Of a DNA stretch of 51,721 bases, positions 24,001 to 34,345 are shown piece by piece; the first letter of the stretch is position 1; each line of letters opens with the position of its first letter. The notes beneath the pieces were generated by a model. The model had not been told where the DNA came from. It saw nothing but the letters and a program-made list of their open reading frames with translations, and did not search any database. This stretch comes from Cyanophora paradoxa (lineage: Eukaryota > Glaucocystophyceae > Cyanophorales > Cyanophoraceae). The DNA is taken from positions 1 to 51,721 of the forward strand of contig QPMI01000336.1 in assembly GCA_004431415.1 (NCBI GenBank), written 5' to 3'. A program made the translations under genes and the position numbers.

Positions 24001-27000
24001 CCATCAAAAGGAACGAGCTGCAGCTTGGTGTACTCGCCGTTGGTGGGCAACCCAGACAGGGGGTACTCCGTGCGGTCGCCAGGGACGGTCCCGATGGGCT
24101 CTCCATCCTTGAAGATGGTGTAGCCCGCGGGCTGCCCTGCCAGTGGCGGCGTCCACGAAAGCATGCCGGAGCCAGAGCTCGAGCCCCTCCCGCCGTCGCT
24201 TGTCAGGCCGACGTTGGACAGGGCGAGGTTAGACGGGGCGAGCGGGCTCGGGGCGGGGGCATCCAGCCCCGAGCCCGGGAAGCCCGCGCCCGGTCCGGTC
24301 GGGCTGTACGGTGTCTTCCACAGGCCGCCGAGGTCCCGCGAGCCAGCTGCAACGCCCGTGGCCTCGGCGTTTCCGGCACCGGTGGCAGCGCCGGTGCCCG
24401 TGCGTGTGTACCAGTCGTACGGGGCGGTCTTCTTGTCACTTGGGGAAATGAAGGGCACGCGCAAGGTGCCCTTGACGATTGCAGCGGTGATGCCGACGAC
24501 GAGAAGGCCGGCGGCACCGATGCCAAACGCGAGCGGTAGAATGTGCGACATCTGCACCGGCATTTCTTTCTAAGATTTATTTGCAGCAGAGATGTGCGTG
24601 TGGATACCTGGTTGCTGTTGCCCTGGCCCGCCTCGCCGTCTTGTGGCGGAAGCCCGCCGGAGCTCGGAGCGAACGCAGGCTGGTTCGGCGTGAAGAAGTT
24701 CGGGATGATTTGGCCGAGGGTGAACTGCGCAAAATTGAGCATATTAAAAGAGAACTCAAGCGGTAGCTGGCGCTTCAAACTTGCCGTGGTCTGCGCGAAG
24801 GCAAAACGTTAACCGTCACATGCATCGATGTAAGCAAAAATGCACTTGAAAACTTCTCGCACCAGATGCGTGCAGAATCCACGAGCGTACCAAATTTGCT
24901 GTCCCTGCGCACGAATTTCGCTTTCTAGATCTGCACCTAGAGAAGTGCAAGAGAAGTGCATAATCTATTAATCTATTACGCACATTAATCTCGAGCTGGA
25001 AAAGATCTCCGGCGTTGGTCGCGGTGGGATCGGGATTCTTTGCATCGCCAAGCTGGAGATGGATATCGGTTCAGCAACAGCACGCATTGAATTTTGACCC
25101 TCTCACGTGTAAACCCCGCGCACCCACATGTTGATCTTCGGCTTCAGCTTCGTCTGACATGGCATCCAGCTATTCAAGGTCTCGTCCCAGTAAATGAGAT
25201 ACTGCTGCTCCGTGGGCATGGACACTTGCGTCACGGGATACGGGATCTCGATGATGATCGGCGTCGAGTCCGGGAGGCCCGAGATGCGGGAACCGAGCAC
25301 CTGAGCGAAGGGCATCAGTAGGCTGGCTGGATGTTTAATTCCTACTTGCATTGTGTTGGTGTCTACGTTATAGCCTACATATATGCTTTAAGAGTAAGCA
25401 CAGGGCACCGAAATGTCGACGAAGCCACCCGTGATCTTGACATCGCCCTTGACCGCTCCGCCTTCGGGCCCCCTCCACACGGCCGGCCACGGGGACCTCT
25501 CCATGTTCAGAACGGACACACCAAACCTGCCGCGGATTTGGCAACATGTCCGCTTCGATGCGGGCTCGGACGAACCCGTCCTGGGTTCCGTTATTAGGCA
25601 CGAAGTCACGGACTGCAAACGGGAGCTTGACGAGCGCAGGGTTTACGCCGAATCCGCCTGAGACGGTCGGAAAGTCGTAATAGCGCCTGTGTTCACGATC
25701 GGATCAAATTGCTAGACGACCGCGGCCGCGTACGGTGCATTTTGAATGAGAAGACTCAGCTATACATGCGCACCTTATGTCTGTGAAACAAACTGCACGT
25801 ATGCGAGGGAGCGTTCAATGTTAGCATCTACGGCTGCAGTGCAACGGCGCTAGCGGGATTCACAGCATACGCACTCTTCCCAGCAGTCTGTTGTTTCGGA
25901 CGTAGGATAACCAGGTCGTCAGCCGAGTGCACGTGTTTCAGGTTAATGATGAAGCACATATGCATGTTCATGGCTAATTCCCAGAAAATATCATTTCCGA
26001 TCATAAATATTTAGGCGGACATTATTAAGATTATTCCAGTGATAAGGCGTTATAACCGCAGAGAAACAAATGCATCAAGCACCACAGCGGCGGCTTCGGC
26101 GGATGTGTTTCTGATTCCGTCTTCGCACTTTCGGCAGCTGCGAAAATGAAAAGCGATTGAGTTTAGCGGCTGATCATGGATTCCAACTCTCGACGTGAAA
26201 CGTTTGACAGGATGAAAGCGCACTTGGCAAAGCGGCCTTGGGGCGCCTTGATCAGAGTGTTGAGCAGGTTTGCAAGCGGGCTGGCCGACGCCTCGGTTTG
26301 CCCGGTGAGGCCCGTGCCGGCGGTGCTGACCCAGTCCGGACTCGAGATGGCGGCGGACATCGCCACGAGGGCCTGCGTATTTGCACGTTGTTGGAGTGAG
26401 GCTGGGTAATAGATTGCTCCGAAGTAAAATGAGGTTTCATAACGAAATCGTACCTCTTTCAGATACACGCTGAGATCGAGGTTCACGAAATCGCAGGGGT
26501 CGAGTTGCGGCTTGCAGCTCGACAGTTGTATCATCATCGTCGAATTTAGGTACCTGGCTTCACAATCACATGCGACAAAATTAAAGGACACACATAAGGG
26601 TAAAGGTTCACTCGGAAGAGGAATCTGCTAAATTGTTGATGGCAGTAATGACGCCCTGGAGCTCCGGGTACGAGGCCACAATGTCTCCAGAGGCTTTGGC
26701 ACGGTTCCGGGAGCGATCTGCGGCAGTTGCAGCCGAGCACACATCGTTGATCAACGTTGCCAAGCACGGAGGCCGCCCTGCGCACCCGAAACTGAATATT
26801 AATCGAAATTCTGAGACTGTCACTGCATGCGCACGAACGGCCAAAACTAGTAATTATAATGCACCTTCGCCCTTAAAGTTCTTGCTCAGGGCGCTGATTG
26901 CATCGCTCTCCAAAATTGTCTTCTGCTGCTCGACAATGGCGCCCGAGTCGAACTGCTCCTTTATCCAAACCATGCGAATTTCGTAGGTCGAGCAGGCATC

Positions 27001-30000
27001 CGGCGGCTGGACGACCGTGATACTCAGCGGAACATCTGCTCGAAGTCGTGGATCAATTATATTATTAGCAATGCAAAAACGAGACTGTTATAAAAAAGTA
27101 CCCGAGCAGATACAGCCGTTGCTCGAGCAGATGGTCGCTGTAAGCGCATGCGTGCCGACGGGGAACAGATAGGAGGGAATCATGACGTTGCTCTCTTGGG
27201 GCTTGACCAGAACCTCAGACGTCTTGTCCAGCTAATTATATAAAAACTGAACATTAGAAAGATCCATACCACACAATTTTAATTATACGTGTGCTCACCT
27301 TGAGGGAATAGTTGAGTGGAAGCGCCCCGGAAGGCGGCTTCCAGTCGGAGCACGTGACTGTGAAGCGCGTCTCGAGGAATGTACCCTCCGTAGGCGACAC
27401 CGTGCACGTTCCGGGATCAACCAACGCCGACCGTCCGACAAGGCGTATGGTAGCCTGATCGGAGACCGCGGGAGGGGATGCGCCCGGACTGCCAGGATCG
27501 GGCGCCGTCGCAGAGCATCGCTGCACAGCACGGCCGCGACCGCGGGCGAGAGATCAATAGAGGTGAGAAAGACTCGCGACGAAAACCACGCACGATGACG
27601 TATTCTCTGTCTGCAAAAGATAGAAAGCGATCACGTGTTAAAGTTAGAGAGAGATCAGGCACGTCGTAAAGTCTCTTGAAGCAATGAAAATGTACAATTG
27701 CAATCATTAAGACTCACTGTACTCAAAGGCCGGGCGGGAGTCTGGAGTGAAGAACAGGGAGTCTTCGACTCTTGAAACTTGCCTGTAGTACCTGTATATA
27801 CGTGTCCGATCGCGAATGCGAGCCGTATGCACGCGTACGCATGAGCTTCCAAATCCAAACACACAAAATCAACACCGCACAGAAATGCGCACGGGGACCT
27901 GTCAAGATCCGCCAGGATGGACTCGCCGTTTGGCGCGGACCAGGTATGGACGGCGACTGTGGGGAATGCGTCATAGTTGAGAGCCGAAGAGGTGCAGCGA
28001 ATGACGATCTTTTGATTGATGCAGACGCTGTCGGCGGCCCCTGGAGGCGGCGAGACCTCCACCTTCGAAGTGTTTTATAATTAGTATTCAACCGATCGCG
28101 AACACGCGTACAATTGCTTTATTATAACCAGCTACACAGCTCGAGCTCCGCGTGAGCACCTGGACCTTGACCTGCAAGGCAGGGGTGGGATTTGTGGGAT
28201 TTGTGGGGCCTGTGGGATTTGTGGGATTTGTGGTATTTGTGGTGTTTGTGGTGTTTGTTGTGTTTGTTGTGTTTGTTGTGTTCGTTGTGTTCGTTGTGTT
28301 TGTTGTGTTTGTTGTGTTTGTGGGGTGTGTGGGGGGTGTGGTGGGTTTCGGGAGAACTTGCAAAGGGCAGTCTGTCACAAGGAAGTCCCTGCTGCTCTCG
28401 CGATAACCGCCTGAATTCGAAGTGGCAATTGTGAGAGACTAGTTCAACCAGTCGATCTTTATCTCACCAAAGCGGTTGAGTGCACGGAGGAGAACGCGGT
28501 GCACGCGATTCGGGATGCAGAGGAAATCTCTCCCGCCGAACGGCTCCTCGAGGGTTTTGATGTCGAAACTCGTTGCGTCGCGAGGGATTTTTCTGATCGT
28601 ATTCACTACGTTCTCGTGATCTACGGCTGCGTCAAGATCCTTGTATTCGGGTTTCAGCGGATCCGCCGTGGTCGCTAGGGGCTGCTGGCCCAAGTCTTGA
28701 AGCTGAGCGATGGCCCCCGCGACCGTCATGATAAGGGATTTTCCATTTTCCATTTAACGATAGTAGCAATCGTAAGCTCGAAACCGCACCCGAACGATAA
28801 GCATGTCATAGCCATACGGCGTGTGGTGGCCGTCGGTCGGATTCTCCCACTCGACAATGTAGTCGCTTCCGATGGGCTTCGGTTTCGGAGCTGCAGCACG
28901 AGTGCGCTTCACAATCATGCAAATGCCTGTATGTATTTGAGCCGTGGAGGGACAAACCTGTCCAGGCTTGGAAGTCCGTCCACTTTGTTGCGTTGTCTTT
29001 GGAGAAGACGTAGGCGAATTGCGCGCTAAGGCCGTCTCTGGAGATGATTTTCGCCGCGTGACGGTTTTTCCAGTCAAACCACAGCTCAATCATGCTGATG
29101 TCGTCGGCCTTGTCGCCCACAGCCTGCTTCGGCGGCTGATTGGGGGCAGTGATTGGATCCGCCATGACGTTCTTCCCAGGAACGCCACCAACAGGCCGAG
29201 GAGTACGACCTGTCCCCGCCCTCGCCAGTCCAAGGCTGTGCTCCTCACCCACAAGCCTGCGCAATGGCAATGAAGTAAGGGACAGAATTGTTCGGGCTAT
29301 CGCGACCCAAGCATTTATATATACATATACGCACGCAATGTAGCAACGATCTGCAAGACGCGACGAGATTAGGAGCCGTACGCGTTATCATGATATATAT
29401 ATATATAACATGACCCCACCGAGAATGAATCCGCCTGCACCGACGGCCGCGACGGTGTCTTTTGCAGTGGAGACGCTGGGATGCGGCGCCCCAGGTTGCC
29501 TCAAAATTTCATTTTTGGTTGCTGCGTGTTATCGTCCATATCGATCGAATCACAGGGTGAATTCAAATCAAGCTCACGTACCAAAGTATTCTGTGTCCGG
29601 GAAGTACCCGTTTAGTGTGCATCAGTTAAGCGTGCTATATCTAGATAGTAAGAGGGACATAAATCACACCTCCGTAGGTCGTGTTGCCATATCCAACATA
29701 ACCAGACGCATCCTCCATCCAGTTGCTCGCATCCCACCGCTGCCTGCGCAGAGGTGTCATGTGCATGCTAAGGCTTGCAATGGAGCAATGAAATCGAACA
29801 TGCCTTGAAGGGCCCCAGTGGATGTAATTCTTGCTGAGACGATCGATCCCTGCCGTGTCTAAAGTGGTGACATCCGCTGTGTCGAGCCCGGCAAGGGTTC
29901 CTGCACGGATCAAATGATAGTCGGCAGCTGCGACCGCGGGGCTCACGATCGAAGAATATTAACTACTGCCATACCGAGCTGCTGATCGTTGTCCGGATCT

Positions 30001-33000
30001 AGTCCTCGCAAATAATACTTAATTTGCTTCACTCCGTAGGTGAAGCCGGCCGAACGTCCCGGATTATTGAAACTGCAAACCACAGTACGTTCGGCAGCAA
30101 GCACAGATTGAATCGCGAGCCACGCGCAAACACGCACAGCAGAGTGACATCGACGTAGATCTGGAAGTACTCATTGGTCTCGTGGAAAAAGTAACTGTGA
30201 AATGCGTAAGGCGCAGACATTGGTAGTTGCAAGCTGCTTGTAAACCGCTCACGTTGTGGTGATGTTCAATTGACTTTGCTGTGCTTGGTGCACAATCGTG
30301 ATGCCGTCGGGCTCCGTGATGTTCTTTATTATTTTCCCCTTGAATGGTTCCACGAAGCCCAAGTCTTCCTGCAGGCGCCGACCATATGTGGGCAGTCATG
30401 ACTATACAATCGCGCTCGGAATTCCAAGCGCACCAATACTGTGCCATATCCGATGTTCTTGTACTGTTTTGCCCCAGCTCCGGTGTCAACTCCGATGCCC
30501 CAGCCTTCGACCTGAAAAACGATTAGGTAATTATATGTATAGAATTTAAACCCGCGAGACGAATTCTTATGTGGATGCATATATACGCACAGGCAAACCG
30601 GGAGTCTGAATTCGAAGGCAGGGAACGAAATGAACGTTAGAGAGAGCCGCTGGAATGATCATCGAAAACATAGTTCGAGACGTCGACACGTGCATGTACG
30701 CACCACATAGTCCTGATCATAACAAAACAAAATGAACGAACAGTGTCAGCACGCTGCAGAATAAAGGCTAGAGAAACAAACAGCAGAGAAAAATATAGCG
30801 CACTCCGCAGTACGGCATTTGCCTGAAAGAGTGCGCAAGCAATGGGTGAGAATAAAGCAGATTGCTTTCGGAGCGACATAGATTGCGAATATCGATCTAG
30901 GATAACGACAAGAATCTGCTTAGAATCTAAAGCGGTGTACCCTGCAGCTATTCAAAAAAAGTGGTCTAGATCTCACCGGCCGGTCTTGCATCCAGTTCCT
31001 TTCGTGCAATCGGCTTCAGCCGCGACGTAGTCATCGAATTCTGATCGGTACCGAGAATAAACAGAAGCTAGAATGAGTCCTCACAAACGAGAATAAAGCT
31101 AAAACCGCTTACGAGGCCACGTGTTCCACTGTTATAGAGAGATCGAGTCGGGAACGTAAACCGGGACCATCGTTATGGTCAGATCTAGAAGTCTTTCGAT
31201 TCGGCATGTGCGACAGACTGAGAGCTCACCCCGTCACGATCCGCGTCGACGAACAAGCCGAAGCCCTGGCGACGGTTCTGCGAGTACCCGATTGGGAGAT
31301 ACGGGCTGACGTATGGCGAGTACTGCGCGCTTCCGAACGAAGCCTCGGCTCCTTGGATCGCGACCATGATAGACTTGCCGAAGACGAAATAGTCGTATTG
31401 ATCATCCAGTTTCGTGTCCGTCCTGAAAGGAATGCTCGGATAGGTAGTGCGAATGACGGTACCGGCTTCTGAAGGCTTAATCGCTGCACAAGAGCATCAA
31501 CCAACGGAGAATTTCAGAGGTTGTACCGCACACATACCGAGATGTCCACGGATCTATTAATATACGAATTTGCATGGATTTGTGTGAAGAAAAAATAGCA
31601 AGGGGGAGAATCACGCATTACCTCGAATAGAGGCATGAACTGCTGGCGTTGATGCTCTGTGCAGTACCACCTGCATCGGGGCTGGCGATCGTACTGTGCT
31701 GGCAAAAGCTGGAATACTGCGCATGGAGCACGGACATGGGCGAAATCCAAGTCGTTGTTTTGGAGTTGTAGTCTTCCCAAAGGCCGAAGCGCGTGTTGGG
31801 TTCTTCGGCCTTAAATAAGCCAGCAGTCGCTTGGGTAGACGATACGTCCTGATCCGCGCGACGATTGTATTCGAGTTGCCTGCACATGCATGTCATGCAT
31901 ATGGCGGCCGAATCAAGAAAGGAAATGTTCCAATGACAACAATAATCACCCCATGATATGTCCAAGCCACCTTGATGGGGGAACAAGTCAGTGCGCATAA
32001 ATACTTATTTGCAAGCTAAAGCATCGAAGAAACAGCAGTTTAGGCCGAACCTTGGAAAAGAGTGGCCTCCCGCCTTGGGGTCGGGGAAAACGACGTTGGG
32101 GGCTTCGTTCGGATTCGGCGGATTCCAAGATTTTGTAGCGGTCGCGTAGATTTTCAGGTTGGCGGCGGATGGGTGGCGCTCGCTGCGCAATATTCAATCA
32201 ATTGCATTTCCGCCCCCGAAACACTTCGTATTTTGTCGACGAACGGACCCGAACCACTTGCTGACGGCATAGTCGTACTCTGCGATACAAATCAGGATAC
32301 GAAGCGTGCAGAGAACTTCGAAGCAGAACGCACCCTCCTGGCCAGGCGCAGGGACTTTGTTCCATTTGGGATCATAATATGTCGCAAGCTGCACATGAAA
32401 GCTCGTTAAGTACTAGCACAGTGTTTGATGCCGTAGGTTTTTCATGTCACCGAATCAAGAAACCCAACGCGCGTACCGAGAACAGCCCTATAAATATCCT
32501 CAATGGAAATCGTTCAGAAGAAACGCGTCAAGAAAAGCAGGTGAGCATGAGCGATCGAGAAAAAGCAAGAAGCAAATCATGATCACCGTCCGCGACATCT
32601 GTGCGCCGGATGCTGCCGGATCACGAATCAACGCCGGGCATGTACAATGCACAGGAAACAATATGCAATGTCTCACCGGAGGCAGTACTGAAGTCCGGAG
32701 GCATGGAGTCGGCGTGAGTGAAGCGTGCTCGTGATCATGATGTACATGGAAAGCGCGCACGGCATCATATATAGTAATCGGCTCGCTGCACTGAACATAA
32801 ACGTCAAGCGTTTTGGTTGTGGAATCTGTTCGAATTCGGCTTCGTGAGGATTCGAAAAAAAAAGTATATGTAGGAGTAGAACTCGTTGACCGCGAGTGGT
32901 GGCATCTACGGTCACAGACCCGCAGACACCAAAGAGTGGGAAATCTTTCGGCCGTTTCTGGAGGAGACGCCAGCATCCAATTCACGCATGCCACTTGAAA

Positions 33001-34345
33001 CGAACAAGCAAAACACCTGATATGCGCTGTTGACGTAGGTCGGGACTCTGTAAGCCGCTTCCAATTTCTCCGCGCTCTGGCAAGCGCCATCGGTAGCGCA
33101 AGGCCATCCATGTCCGCTCCGACCGCGATTCGATTTAACGACAGAGACCTGCAGAACGCGATTAGAAAAAGGTACTGAACGCGACAGCAGGATCCGAATA
33201 TCGATGATGCAAATTAAATGGCGGCATTGCAACGTCGGACCTCGAAAACCCAGTTTTTAGGGAGGGTGGTCGAGAATCCGTTAGCTGGGTCATATATCGT
33301 CGACGTGTCCGGGAAATAGAGTCTTCGGGAGCCGGAAGTTAAAAACGAACTCATGAACGCATTCGAAACCTTGAAGTACTTGAGGATCGCACGTAAAATA
33401 GGCGCTCGTCATGTTGTAGGGCGCGTTCGTGTACCGCATGCTGCACCGCGGAATTACAAGAGCCCGATGCTAAACCCCAGACGCTTTGAACTCACCAGTG
33501 GAAAAAGTCAGCTGTGGGGCGAATGCGAGCGTTGGGTTATCAGGATTCGTGTTGTTGGTCGCAGAGAGAATAAACATTATGATTAACTCACACGTCGGTC
33601 CGCGGGCCTCGACGATTTGAATATTAACGCCAGTTGTGCCGTCAATTCGATATGTCGAAGGAACTTCCGCTGTAATCCCGTCTTTGAAGCAATAGGTGTT
33701 GTAGCGATATTGGCCATCGATCTCCCAGTAATTGCCGATGCGACCTTGGTCTGCGACATATATGTGTCACTTGAGCACTTGGTCTCCATGCTCACACGGA
33801 CGATCGATATCATTGATCTTGGAAAAAGACGACGTACGCATGTAGAAAGAGCTTTCTTGCGGGCTTTTTGCTGCACTGGCGGGCTCGCCGCCATCGCTCG
33901 TGCCGTTGCCCTTGAAGTAGGTCGATACGATTGGCTGCATCCGTTGTCGTTGGTCGCGATCGCATCGATATCGCTGTCAGGTGGCAATATTAATAGAGCT
34001 CGAGATTACCTTGTCTCCTGGTAGCCCGTCCGAGAACCGAATGCCAGGGCGACCCTGGACACCACTGCGAGGCGGCGATGCGCCCCCCAATACACGAGTC
34101 AGTCTGAGTTAGCTAAACAGCGATCTCACCATCGACAACGCTAACGCGCGTGCGCATTGAGCGCATTAAAACACGCACACGGGGCCCATGTCTCCGCACT
34201 GCTTCGGGGTTGTACACGCCGCCGCCGAAACCGAGGCGACAACGAACGCTGACAGAACAAGTACCAGTGTCGCTAGAACGAACGAGGCCGCACTGCTTTG
34301 CTGGCCTGTGGTGGCGCGCCGGCCGAAGCCGCGCGCCGTCGCCAT
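4591..34345 (-). CDS. Giant REJ-module receptor with FN3-repeat tail
   Basis: This is one multi-exon gene model. In order it has an N-terminal signal peptide, a Cys-containing ectodomain with a collagen-like segment, a Thr/Asn stalk and a REJ module, one transmembrane helix (24,470-24,563) and about 53 FN3-like domains. The link between ectodomain and repeats rests on matching intron phases: 25,115-25,344, 24,984-25,052, 24,608-24,790 and 22,843-24,569 all join in phase 0. REJ modules are known from polycystin-1 and sperm receptors and act outside the cell. Basic residues after the helix (GTLRVPFISPSDKK) and the lack of Cys in the repeats place the array in the cytosol. A role in surface sensing or adhesion coupled to an elastic cytoplasmic scaffold is inference. 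The 5' start is well supported and the C-terminus is uncertain. Exons between 29.2 and 33.5 kb are partly unresolved. Two adjacent genes split near 24.6 kb are the main alternative. Confidence 0.75.
4610..4656. repeat. 20-bp tandem repeat at the array's 3' edge
   Basis: CCCCTCGAAAACCACTTTTT is repeated from 4610, 4630 and 4650. The minus-strand open frame reads through it before stopping at 4591. The period is not a multiple of three, so each copy is read in a different phase. The last roughly 20 residues of that frame are therefore probably not an evolved protein tail. Confidence 0.85.
5201..21499. repeat. Tandem repeat of 1,072-1,201 bp units
   Basis: Using the start of domain 3 (CCATGTCCGCGGGG) as a marker, copies lie at 5841, 6909, 7983, 9183, 10258, 11458, 12656, 13729, 14929, 16003, 17204, 18278, 19352, 20427 and 21499. 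Spacings fall into two classes, about 1,074 and about 1,200, set by a short linker (PAYSGASAPGFVGAGAGPYG) or a long one (SSFGTGPYAGVGAAALSGAG and more). Much of the array alternates short and long. The outer copies diverge on both sides. Confidence 0.9.
6132..20721 (-). CDS. Homogenised core FN3-like array
   Basis: Thirteen near-identical units run head to tail with 14 introns; the outermost introns are 6,066-6,131 and 20,655-20,721. Each unit encodes three FN3-like domains: (1) LSWKRP, SYTVLQDG, LQVVPFDSNG; (2) LAWTSP, FGVLQDGR, YFSVVPLSSSG; (3) LSWSRP, SYAVIGDG, YQVAPVAANG. A Gly/Ala/Pro/Ser linker follows. Domain 2 is interrupted by a 67-base intron (GTGCGGG...GCGGCAG), for example 19,580-19,646, 18,505-18,571 and 15,157-15,223. 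No Cys occurs in any domain. Exons 19,647-20,654, 18,572-19,579 and 10,552-11,685 are intact. The others have one-base losses in G/C runs that break the frame. The array probably acts as an extended elastic or scaffold segment, as tandem FN3 arrays do in other proteins. Confidence 0.8.
20722..22771 (-). CDS. FN3-like triads, divergent 5' part of array
   Basis: Exons 21,809-22,771 and 20,722-21,735 are separated by a 73-base intron (21,736-21,808). Another intron (22,772-22,842, 71 bases) sits upstream. Both occur at the same domain-2 position as the introns of the core array but have unrelated sequences. The third domain of one triad is near-identical to the core copies while its linker (PGPYSGAGNGAPFDSTSPYA) is unique. 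This looks like an edge where homogenisation fades out. Both exons keep frame (963 and 1014 bases). Confidence 0.8.
22843..24569 (-). CDS. Transmembrane exon and first FN3-like domains
   Basis: A 38-base intron (GTATCC...CTTAG, 24,570-24,607) precedes it. The exon opens with KEMPVQMSHILPLAFGIGAA followed by GLLVVGITAAIVKG, one clear transmembrane helix, then the basic GTLRVPFISPSDKK. After a Gly/Ala-rich linker come the first triad of FN3-like domains and part of the second (LSWTPP, GYTIFKDG, LVPFDGNG, LAWRTP, YAIFRDG, LSWNPP, YAIVSDG). These copies are clearly diverged from the core array, and the domain-2 intron of later triads is missing in triad 1. The donor GTGAGCG at 22,842 leaves phase 2 and matches exon 22,771. 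Confidence 0.8.
24608..26553 (-). CDS. Juxtamembrane GAIN-like region
   Basis: Exons about 26,190-26,553, 25,402 to about 25,670, 25,115-25,344, 24,984-25,052 and 24,608-24,790 follow the REJ exons. They carry QQRANTQALVAMSAAISSPD and PLANLLNTLIKAP, the leucine-rich helices usual after REJ. Next come IIIEIPYPVTQVS and YLIYWDETLNSWMPC, like the pre-cleavage strands of GAIN domains. The expected GPS signature (Cys-x-Cys-x-H-L-T) is absent, so autocleavage is not predicted. LEFSFNMLNFAQFTLGQIIP lies just before the membrane. The junction from about 26,190 to 25,670 and the start of 25,402 to about 25,670 were not phased. Confidence 0.6.
26612..28062 (-). CDS. REJ module exons
   Basis: Six exons: 27,899-28,062, 27,718-27,782, 27,299 to about 27,505, 27,102-27,231, 26,865-27,035 and 26,612-26,777. 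All but the second/third junction are phase-matched. Key matches to REJ modules are SVCINQKIVIRCTSSALNYD with a following Trp, TRFTVTCSDW followed by LPLNYSLKV, and DVPLSITVVQPP, i.e. the C-x-W...LPL-Y pattern and the strand before the helical part. The last two exons carry the helical stretch (SDAISALSKNFKG, SRNRAKASGDIVASYPELQG). In polycystin-type proteins the module is extracellular. That this is a true REJ rather than a loosely similar FN3/Ig tandem needs a profile search. Confidence 0.7.
28106..28410 (-). CDS. Exon with Thr/Asn sequon stalk
   Basis: This 305-base exon enters in phase 1 and leaves in phase 0 at donor GTGTTCGC. It starts with YRESSRDFLVTDCPLQVLP, then runs through an array of TNT and TNP triplets (DNA about 28,180-28,345), and ends with VKVQVLTRSSSC and GYNKAIVR. 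Most Asn residues in the array are followed by T-T, so nearly every triplet is an N-glycosylation sequon. A rigid, heavily glycosylated extracellular spacer is the likely role. On the DNA it is a (TTTGTGGTG)-like microsatellite, so its length probably varies between individuals. Confidence 0.8.
28468..28890 (-). CDS. Two phased ectodomain exons before the stalk
   Basis: Exons 28,759-28,890 and 28,468-28,695 both run phase 1 to phase 1. They encode GSDYIVEWENPTDGHHTPYG with YDMLIVRVRFRAYDCYY, then TADPLKPEYKDLDAAVDHEN through PNRVHRVLLRALNRFG. Short AT-richer introns with GTTAAATG and GTGAGATA donors separate them. Together they look like the end of one extracellular module that leads into the Thr/Asn stalk. 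Confidence 0.7.
28958..33515 (-). CDS. Middle ectodomain exons, partly resolved
   Basis: Several short exons of the same gene are visible with GT-AG borders. Those at about 33,230-33,330 (FPDTSTIYDPANGFSTTLPK), 33,020-33,130 (CATDGACQSAEKLEAAYRVP), 32,060-32,390 (ATYYDPKWNKVPAPGQEGAF), 31,622-31,848, 30,240-30,510 (GWGIGVDTGAGAKQYKNIGYG), 29,650-30,230 and 28,958 to about 29,175 all read as beta-rich extracellular sequence. Exon 31,230 to about 31,480 is especially clear, with YDYFVFGKSIMVAIQGAEA and GFGLFVDADRDG before a GTGAGC donor. Repeated themes (W-x-D/E, aromatic-rich strands, short Gly/Asn turns) suggest several similar beta-sandwich modules. I cannot name the fold, and not every junction phase was solved. 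Intron 31,484-31,621 may hide another 16-base microexon. Confidence 0.6.
33592..33750 (-). CDS. Exon 4: ectodomain beta-rich segment
   Basis: It joins exon 3 in phase 1 and leaves in phase 1 at donor GTGAGTT. The residues GRIGNYWEIDGQYRYNTYCF and STYRIDGTTGVNIQIVEARG look like one beta-sandwich half with a single Cys. A possible 16-base microexon follows at about 33,516-33,531 (acceptor CCCACAG, donor GTGAGTTC). It would restore phase to the next open segment, which contains RYTNAPYNMTSAYFTCDPQ. Confidence 0.65.
33796..33973 (-). CDS. Exon 3: ectodomain
   Basis: The acceptor CCACCTGACAG and donor GTGAGCATGG bound a 178-base open exon that joins its neighbours in correct phase. The product includes STYFKGNGTSDGGEP and ESSFYMRTSSFSKINDID, a beta-rich, polar extracellular-type sequence with one NGT sequon. 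I do not recognise the fold. Confidence 0.7.
34010..34103 (-). CDS. Exon 2: collagen-like segment
   Basis: The exon enters in phase 2 and leaves in phase 0 (donor GTAATC), adding 32 codons. The residues GVQGRPG and GLPGDK resemble short collagen-type Gly-X-Y runs, though too few for a stable triple helix on their own. It lies directly behind the signal peptide in the predicted extracellular N-terminus. Confidence 0.6.
34179..34345 (-). CDS. Exon 1: signal peptide
   Basis: This first exon of the giant receptor gene starts at ATG 34,345, the first ATG after an upstream region lacking one in frame. It encodes a short basic segment, then a hydrophobic core (SFVLATLVLVLSAFVVASVSA) and a Cys-containing start of the mature protein (CTTPKQCGDMGP). 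This is a classical secretory signal with likely cleavage after the SVSA segment. The donor GTGCGTGT at 34,178 leaves phase 2, matching exon 2. Confidence 0.8.

Noticed and set aside
22843-24790. Viral or phage structural protein origin for the transmembrane/FN3 segment
   Set aside because: Short spliceosomal introns on both sides with matching phases and continuity with a signal-peptide REJ ectodomain point to a nuclear host gene.
28152-28406. Plus-strand Val/Phe-repeat frame resembling a hydrophobic protein
   Set aside because: It is the antisense of the Thr/Asn stalk microsatellite inside a phase-consistent minus-strand exon.
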